Part shown: one piece after another, positions 59,054-64,000 of the stretch
How positions within the stretch are numbered: position 1 is the first letter of the stretch
Layout: each line of letters begins with the position of its first letter
DNA from: a virus
Reading direction: 5' to 3' (one strand)
DNA length: 64,000 nucleotides
IMG/VR virus record: IMGVR_UViG_3300018080_008436
Span: 184,998 to 248,997 of that record
Notes under the pieces: model-generated
Databases searched by the model: none
Told to the model about the DNA's origin: nothing
What the model saw: only the letters and a program-made list of their open reading frames with translations
Translations under genes and position numbers: made by a program

Positions 59054-59707
59054 TTAAGCTTTAACAAACCACCAAGATCTGATTACACCTCCAACAGCAT
59101 GGATCTTATAACCATATCTCGCTCCATAATAATCTACTACCGTTTTGACATGATAATCCAAACCTCTCCCCCAATAATCTTTCATGCCAGAATTCTCACC
59201 ATCTTTATAATCATGACCTGCTACCACTCCACCCGTTCTAACTTTAGGAGTCCATGCATAGATATCATTAAATATTCCTTCCAAACTGTGGTCGCCATCG
59301 ATGTATACAAAATCAAGAAGGCCATCTGGGATTTCCTGATAAACCTCAATACTAAATGCCTTGACTAATTCAACCCTTCCAGCATCAATAAATTCTTTCA
59401 GATGATTCTCACAATCTTTTTGTCGATTACTTCCATCCTTGTCATACTTTTCTTTCCCATAACCAGATCCAAAATCATCAATCCATGGATCAATACAATA
59501 GTATTTCTGCAAATCTGATTTAGAAACCATGTGGTGAGAAAACGTCCCCTTGTCAACCCCTATTTCTGCTCCGAATTGATATTTCATATCTTTGCAAAGC
59601 TTAGGAAAAAAGTGATCTCGGTACTTATTTTTTCCTTTCTCTTTAAGGATCTTACTCGCGACTTCTTCAACTTGATTGATTATTTGTTCATTCCTGTACT
59701 TCACCAT
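59054..59707 (-). CDS. SAM-dependent methyltransferase-like (Methyltransf_24 type), 217 aa
   Basis: Start at 59707 (MVKYRNEQIINQVEEVASKI), with GGAG six bases upstream and no overlap with the previous gene. FGAEIGVDKGTFSHHM is the SAM-binding loop; LLDFVYIDGDHSLEGIFNDI and GGVVAGHDYKD are typical of the class I sugar methyltransferase group. Probably modifies a glycan made by the neighbouring transferases. Confidence 0.75.
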   Translation of the reverse strand: MVKYRNEQIINQVEEVASKILKEKGKNKYRDHFFPKLCKDMKYQFGAEIGVDKGTFSHHMVSKSDLQKYYCIDPWIDDFGSGYGKEKYDKDGSNRQKDCENHLKEFIDAGRVELVKAFSIEVYQEIPDGLLDFVYIDGDHSLEGIFNDIYAWTPKVRTGGVVAGHDYKDGENSGMKDYWGRGLDYHVKTVVDYYGARYGYKIHAVGGVIRSWWFVKA

Positions 59708-59739
59708 AGAAAACTCCAGCATTATTGTATTCGAATTTA

Positions 59740-60531
59740 TTATACAGTTTCGTCGTAGATCCCACCCCATCCATTTGGGTTGGCCTTATAGGGTCTTGTC
59801 CCCCTCATCGCCTTGGTAAGAATCTTCTTGTTCTTCTCCTGACAAGCCAGATCATTTTTTAAATTTGGCTTAGAATGTGGTTGATGAAAAAGATTTATGC
59901 TTTCCATTGTCTCTCCAAGCCAAATAACCTTGGCTCCTGATCGCCCCATTCTTGTAAAAAGATCAAAATCTTCAGAACCCCACCCTACAAAAGCTTCATC
60001 AAAACCTCCGACTTTATGCCATTGATCAATGTGAGCACACTGACAGCCGCCAGCAGTAGTTCTTTTTTTGATTCTCCCCCGTCTACATGAAGCTAAATTT
60101 TCGAATGGGTCAAGTCTCCCTTTGTATATCTGATTAGCTATTTTTGGTTTCCAATACATAGTCCTAGACTCAATGAAAACATTTGGAGCAACTCTCTTCA
60201 AAATCTCATCAACAAAAGTTGGCCCGAAAAAGATATCAACATCAGTGGTCATGATGTATGGAGTTCTAGCATTTCTAATTCCCACATTGTTCATCTTCGC
60301 TCTTTCAAATTCTTCCCCAAGAGGCTCTTGAACAATTCTAATCAATGGTTCGCATTCTCTGGATTCAAAAAACTTCTTAAGTTCATCATAATTCTTACTC
60401 CCACCATCAGCTATAACCACCTCAAAATCTTTATTGGTTTGCTTTTCTAATGATAATAAGAAAAACTTTGTGATATTCTTTTTAAGGTCTAACCGATCCC
60501 TATTAGAAGCGGCTATAGTCAAGGTTTTCAT
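59740..60531 (-). CDS. Glycosyltransferase family 2-like, 263 aa
   Basis: MKTLTIAASNRDRLDL opening, FEVVIADGGS, the metal site MTTDVDIFFGP, and GGFDEAFVGWGSEDFDLFTR, the ED(D/E) acceptor-side motif of polypeptide GalNAc/galactosyltransferase-like family 2 en. Confidence 0.8.
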   Translation of the reverse strand: MKTLTIAASNRDRLDLKKNITKFFLLSLEKQTNKDFEVVIADGGSKNYDELKKFFESRECEPLIRIVQEPLGEEFERAKMNNVGIRNARTPYIMTTDVDIFFGPTFVDEILKRVAPNVFIESRTMYWKPKIANQIYKGRLDPFENLASCRRGRIKKRTTAGGCQCAHIDQWHKVGGFDEAFVGWGSEDFDLFTRMGRSGAKVIWLGETMESINLFHQPHSKPNLKNDLACQEKNKKILTKAMRGTRPYKANPNGWGGIYDETV

Positions 60532-61265
60532 TACTTCTCCTTTGGCGGGGCGTATCTATACGATGGAAGTCCCTGATAGTGTATAAAATGAACTCTTTTG
60601 GAATTAATCTCTTTCTTTGTATATGAAGAATACTTCCATAAATTGCAAAATTCTGGCTCATGCAGTTCCCAGTATTTCTCTTGTCCCATCCATCCTCCAG
60701 ATCTACGATCCATCGCCCTTGCAAGTGGAGGCTCCGCTGAATTCCCAGGTTTCTTTTCCCAACATTCTATGATCTCATCTGGGAAGGTCTTATCTCTAAT
60801 GTAAAGGAATCCTGCATTAGGAAGCTTTCTGGTATCCTTCTTGCCTCTCCAGAAACATTTCCTGCGCTTATATTGCTGTAAATTAGCTTGACAGTATTCC
60901 TTCTTCCCCATAACTTCCCAGAAATCATTCGGCAATGCTTTTTTTGCGTGACAATCCCAATCAATAAACACAATCTCATCATAATCTTCCATGGCTATCT
61001 TTAAAATATCCAATTTATGTCGATATTGATTAGAAGACAAATCATATGGATGTGGATCTTTGTCCAGAAGAACCAAATTATCCATTGAAAATCTATCCCT
61101 GAGATGATTATAATTCTCTTCTCCGAATATATAGGTTACAAATGGTGCTGTGAATGGATTCTTCAGAGTTTTATTGATATCATATTCCATCTTATAACGT
61201 CTTTCCACAACCCTATTCTCTCTTGAGAAAATCCCCCACAGTCCTCTTATAAATGCTCTTTTCAT
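60531..61265 (-). CDS. Putative GT-A glycosyltransferase, paralogue 1, 244 aa
   Basis: Start MKRAFIRGLWGI at 61265, matching the paralogues. It has FGEENY, QYRHKLDILKIAMEDYDEIV and FIDWDCHAKKALPNDFW; DWD stands where DxD is expected in GT-A enzymes. NAGFLYIRDK and a Cys/Trp-rich end follow. Four such paralogues lie in this cassette. Substrate unknown. Confidence 0.62.
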   Translation of the reverse strand: MKRAFIRGLWGIFSRENRVVERRYKMEYDINKTLKNPFTAPFVTYIFGEENYNHLRDRFSMDNLVLLDKDPHPYDLSSNQYRHKLDILKIAMEDYDEIVFIDWDCHAKKALPNDFWEVMGKKEYCQANLQQYKRRKCFWRGKKDTRKLPNAGFLYIRDKTFPDEIIECWEKKPGNSAEPPLARAMDRRSGGWMGQEKYWELHEPEFCNLWKYSSYTKKEINSKRVHFIHYQGLPSYRYAPPKEK

Positions 61266-61276
61266 AAGTTTCTCCT

Positions 61277-62008
61277 TTACCAACCAACCCTCAATCTTCT
61301 GTGGACCTGTTTTTTATTTAAGTGTTTGAAGCACCTGTTTTTTGATGCATATTGTTCTTTGGAAAATACCTTGCACTCATCTAGATAGAAAAAATCAGGC
61401 TCAAAATTATTCCAATACTCTTCCATACCTTGCCATCCACCGAGAAGATCATCTGTGTATTTTGCAATAACTCTTTCTTCAGACCATGGCCTACCCATAT
61501 CTTCCCATAACTGCAATAGATCCTCTGCCACTTTCTTCTCTCTACAATAGACAAAACTAGCACAAGGGATCATCTTCAAATTTTCAGTTCTCCACTTGGC
61601 TTTTCTTCTTTTGTAAGATCGAAGTATAGCTTGTAGAGGTTGCTTTTTGCTAAGGACTTCCCAGAAATCTTCTGGCAATCTTTTGATTGGATATGTGTCC
61701 CAATCAAGAAATACAACTTCATCAAATTCCTGCATACCTTGATAAAGAACCTCCAACTTATGTCTGAACTGTTCTGTATCTATATCCCAGACAATCGGCC
61801 TCTTATCGACCAGTTTCGCGTTAAAACCCTCATCTACCAGGAACTTATAGTTATCTTCCCCAAATACATAAGCGGTAAAAGGCTCGTTCCATGGATTCGC
61901 TTTCAAAACCTTAATGTCGTTATCTATTTTGGAGCGCCTTTTATATAAACGACGACCTTGATGGTCATGAATGCCCCACAAACCTCTTATAAAGCCTCTT
62001 TTCATCAA
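61277..62008 (-). CDS. Putative GT-A glycosyltransferase, paralogue 2, 243 aa
   Basis: MMKRGFIRGLWGIHDHQGRR, EQFRHKLEVLYQGMQEFDEV, FLDWDTYPIKRLPEDFW, CASFVYCREK and GGWQGMEEYWNNFEPDFFY. Very close to paralogue 3 at 62561, indicating recent duplication around the methyltransferase gene between them. Confidence 0.65.
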   Translation of the reverse strand: MMKRGFIRGLWGIHDHQGRRLYKRRSKIDNDIKVLKANPWNEPFTAYVFGEDNYKFLVDEGFNAKLVDKRPIVWDIDTEQFRHKLEVLYQGMQEFDEVVFLDWDTYPIKRLPEDFWEVLSKKQPLQAILRSYKRRKAKWRTENLKMIPCASFVYCREKKVAEDLLQLWEDMGRPWSEERVIAKYTDDLLGGWQGMEEYWNNFEPDFFYLDECKVFSKEQYASKNRCFKHLNKKQVHRRLRVGW

Positions 62009-62009
62009 C

Positions 62010-62564
62010 TTAATCCTTATCTAAATCACTTACTTTGAAAAGCCAACTAGTATCAATGAATTTCTTATGTGGTATCCCTAAAACTTCATGAACAGCCTTC
62101 CTAACAGAATCTCTCTTAATATCATGGCCAGTAATATATCCAGTTTTCTTGACTTTTGGCAACCACTTTATAATATCATTCTTAACGGCTTCATATTGAT
62201 GGTTGCCGTCAATATATACCAAATCTAAGCTCTCATCTTCGAACTTATCAACTGCCTCATCTCCAGGCATTTTGTATTTTTTAAGTTTATCTTTGTGTGG
62301 AGCCATTTTTTGATCGAACATCTTCTCTACAAGCTCCATTGGCCTGCTTTTAGAAGCGCCATCACTATCATCATAACCATTCTGCCAAGGGTCAATGGCA
62401 TGAATCATTTTGATATTATTGTCAGATGCAAAAATTGACGTACTATCTCCTGAATAACAACCAATTTCTACCATAACAATATCTTTCATATCACTAACGT
62501 ATTTAATCATATTCTTAAGGCCGTTTATGAGTTTGGCCTTTCTTCGCATTATATTCCTACTCAT
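62010..62564 (-). CDS. SAM-dependent methyltransferase-like, 184 aa
   Basis: Start MSRNIMRRKAKLINGLKN at 62564, with AGAGG upstream. MVEIGCYSGDSTSIFA is the SAM loop; LVYIDGNHQYEAVKNDI and GYITGHD match the methyltransferase at 59054. The two are paralogues, each beside glycosyltransferases. Confidence 0.75.
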   Translation of the reverse strand: MSRNIMRRKAKLINGLKNMIKYVSDMKDIVMVEIGCYSGDSTSIFASDNNIKMIHAIDPWQNGYDDSDGASKSRPMELVEKMFDQKMAPHKDKLKKYKMPGDEAVDKFEDESLDLVYIDGNHQYEAVKNDIIKWLPKVKKTGYITGHDIKRDSVRKAVHEVLGIPHKKFIDTSWLFKVSDLDKD

Positions 62565-63292
62565 TTCCAACCTCTCTTTAATCTACCAGCAACCTGCTTT
62601 TGGTTTAGGTGCTTGAAACATCTGTTCTTTGTTTTATATTGCTCTCTTGAGAACAAAATACATTCATCTAGATAGAAGAAATCAGGCTCGAAGTTATCCC
62701 AATAAACATCCATACCCTGCCAACCACCTAAAGCCTCATCCATGTATCGTGCCATAATTATTTCTTCAGACCATGGTCTACCTCTTTGCTCCCACATTTC
62801 ACAAAGTCTTTCAGTAACAGCCTTATCTCTACAATAAACAAAGCTTGCGCAAGGAACTTTTCTCTGCTCATCTTTTCGCCATGTAGCTTTCTTTCTGTGG
62901 TAAATACGTAAAATAGCCTGAAACGATCTTTTCTTGCCAAGAACTTCCCAAAAATCCTTTGGTAATGGTTTCGTTGGTAATGTATCCCAGTCAAGGAATA
63001 CCATCTCATCGAAATCATTCATCCCTTGATCGAATGCTTCAAGTTTATGTCTGAATTGCTCTTTTTCCATATCCCAGACAATTGGTTTCTTATCGACCAA
63101 TCTGGAATCAATCCCTTCGTCCAAAAGATACTTATGATTGTCCTCTCCAAAAGTATAACAAACATAAGGCTCGTTCCAGGGATTCATCTTAAGTAGTTTA
63201 ATGTCATTATCAATTTTAGAACGTCTTTTATAGAGGCGACGACCCTGATGATCATGAATCCCCCATAGACTTCTTACAAAACCTCTCTTCAT
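62561..63292 (-). CDS. Putative GT-A glycosyltransferase, paralogue 3, 243 aa
   Basis: MKRGFVRSLWGIHDHQGRRL, EQFRHKLEAFDQGMNDFDEM, FLDWDTLPTKPLPKDFW and GGWQGMDVYWDNFEPDFFY. About as long as paralogue 2 and strongly similar to it. Overlaps the methyltransferase start by 4 nt. Confidence 0.65.
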   Translation of the reverse strand: MKRGFVRSLWGIHDHQGRRLYKRRSKIDNDIKLLKMNPWNEPYVCYTFGEDNHKYLLDEGIDSRLVDKKPIVWDMEKEQFRHKLEAFDQGMNDFDEMVFLDWDTLPTKPLPKDFWEVLGKKRSFQAILRIYHRKKATWRKDEQRKVPCASFVYCRDKAVTERLCEMWEQRGRPWSEEIIMARYMDEALGGWQGMDVYWDNFEPDFFYLDECILFSREQYKTKNRCFKHLNQKQVAGRLKRGWK

Positions 63293-63302
63293 TATTTATA
63301 CC

Positions 63303-64000
63303 TCATAGTAAATGTAAAAAACATGATTTCTTTCCATCTAACATGGTTTGTGAATAGACGGATTTTCTTCTTAAATTGCAAACCTCTGGCTCAAACAAAT
63401 TCCAGTAGACTTCTGAACCACACCAACCACCACAGAAATCATCAATGTATTTAGACATTGCAGGTTCATCATCAAAAATCAAACTTTTTTCTCGGAACCG
63501 AAGTTCCAATCCTCTTTTCTGTCTTTCCGCCTGCTTTTCGTCAACCCATTTATGAAGGCCATCCCATATATCTATCATCTTTTCTGGGATAGAATCATCT
63601 CTAAAATAGGCGAATCCTCCATTACAAACTTTTCTAAGATCTGTTTCTCTCCAAAGGCACTTTTTAGTCCTATATTGGAATAGGTTAGCCTGGAAGGACT
63701 CTTTTTTACCCAATTCGTCCCAAACATAGTCGAATTTATCAGTTGGCACACAATCCCAATCGAGAAAAGCAATCTCATCAAAATAATTGAATGCGATATG
63801 AAAAATCTCTAGTTTATGACGGTACATCTCCGTTTCAAGATCCCACATGGTTGGGAATGTATTTACGCAGATGGAGTTAAAGCCATTATCTTCCAGCCAT
63901 TTGTGGTTCTCATGCCCAAACGTAAATATCGTAAACCAATCTCGTTCTTTGGTTTCAAGAATTTCCTTTTGGATTTTACCGTTACGATGTTTCCAAACAT
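63303..64000 (-). CDS. Putative GT-A glycosyltransferase, paralogue 4, N-terminus outside window
   Basis: The frame is open through 64000, so the internal Met at 63848 is not the start. Upstream residues include DWFTIFTFGHENHKWLEDNG, matching the FGEDNHKYL region of the paralogues. MYRHKLEIFHIAFNYFDEIA, FLDWDCVPTD, NGGFAYFRDD and GGWCGSEVYWNLFEPEV follow. Ends CFLHLL. Confidence 0.62.
   Translation of the reverse strand, partial: VWKHRNGKIQKEILETKERDWFTIFTFGHENHKWLEDNGFNSICVNTFPTMWDLETEMYRHKLEIFHIAFNYFDEIAFLDWDCVPTDKFDYVWDELGKKESFQANLFQYRTKKCLWRETDLRKVCNGGFAYFRDDSIPEKMIDIWDGLHKWVDEKQAERQKRGLELRFREKSLIFDDEPAMSKYIDDFCGGWCGSEVYWNLFEPEVCNLRRKSVYSQTMLDGKKSCFLHLL

Overview
The window looks like part of a large-genome (jumbo-type) tailed phage of a Gram-negative host. 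It has a bacterial-type DNA polymerase III alpha subunit, nucleotide kinases, ClpP, a tmRNA, RtcB, a class I release factor, about two dozen tRNA genes, very large serine-rich fibre-like proteins and a glycosyltransferase cassette. Genes are packed and often overlap, and there are no ribosomal protein or central metabolism genes. A lipid A deacylase-like outer-membrane protein (LpxR family) points to a Gram-negative host. A prophage or megaplasmid origin cannot be excluded from this window alone.

Layout. 1-7789 (minus): replication and nucleotide metabolism, ClpP and small unknowns. 7976-8355 (minus): tmRNA. 8418-17337 (plus): small genes, a Gln/Asn tRNA operon, an HNH endonuclease, more tRNAs, rtcB and an LpxR-like gene. 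17381-35934 (minus): giant serine-rich, dockerin, beta-helix, lectin and protease fibre genes. 36088-39018 (minus): a glycosyltransferase-like gene and a Thr/Lys tRNA operon carrying a Vsr-like homing endonuclease. 39143-52872 (minus): many more fibre genes sharing one N-terminal anchor, plus a frameshifted release factor gene. 52948-54431 (minus): an Ala/Val/Ile tRNA operon. 54457-64000 (minus): glycosyltransferases and methyltransferases.

The most striking observation concerns the three tRNA clusters. Each is preceded by the same promoter type, a 24-28 codon ORF, and a strong intrinsic terminator. The ORF is dense in codons for exactly the amino acids of the tRNAs that follow: Gln/Asn, then Thr/Lys, then Ala/Val/Ile. 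In all three leaders, a segment at the 3' end of the ORF can pair with the 5' arm of the terminator. This is the architecture of leader-peptide attenuation as known for amino-acid biosynthesis operons, here apparently controlling phage tRNA genes.

Other linked observations: two tRNAs (Asn-like and Cys) carry a homologous 46-53 nt insert with a covarying hairpin, and an RNA ligase gene (rtcB) lies just downstream. Each tRNA operon contains one tRNA with a long variable region but an Asn, Lys or Ile anticodon. The release factor is RF1-like and split by a +1 shift at CUU-UAG, resembling the known prfB autoregulatory site but at UAG. At least twelve fibre genes combine one conserved Cys-containing anchor, a polyserine linker and exchangeable lectin, beta-helix, BspA-like or other domains. 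Nearby glycosyltransferases could decorate the serine linkers (inference).
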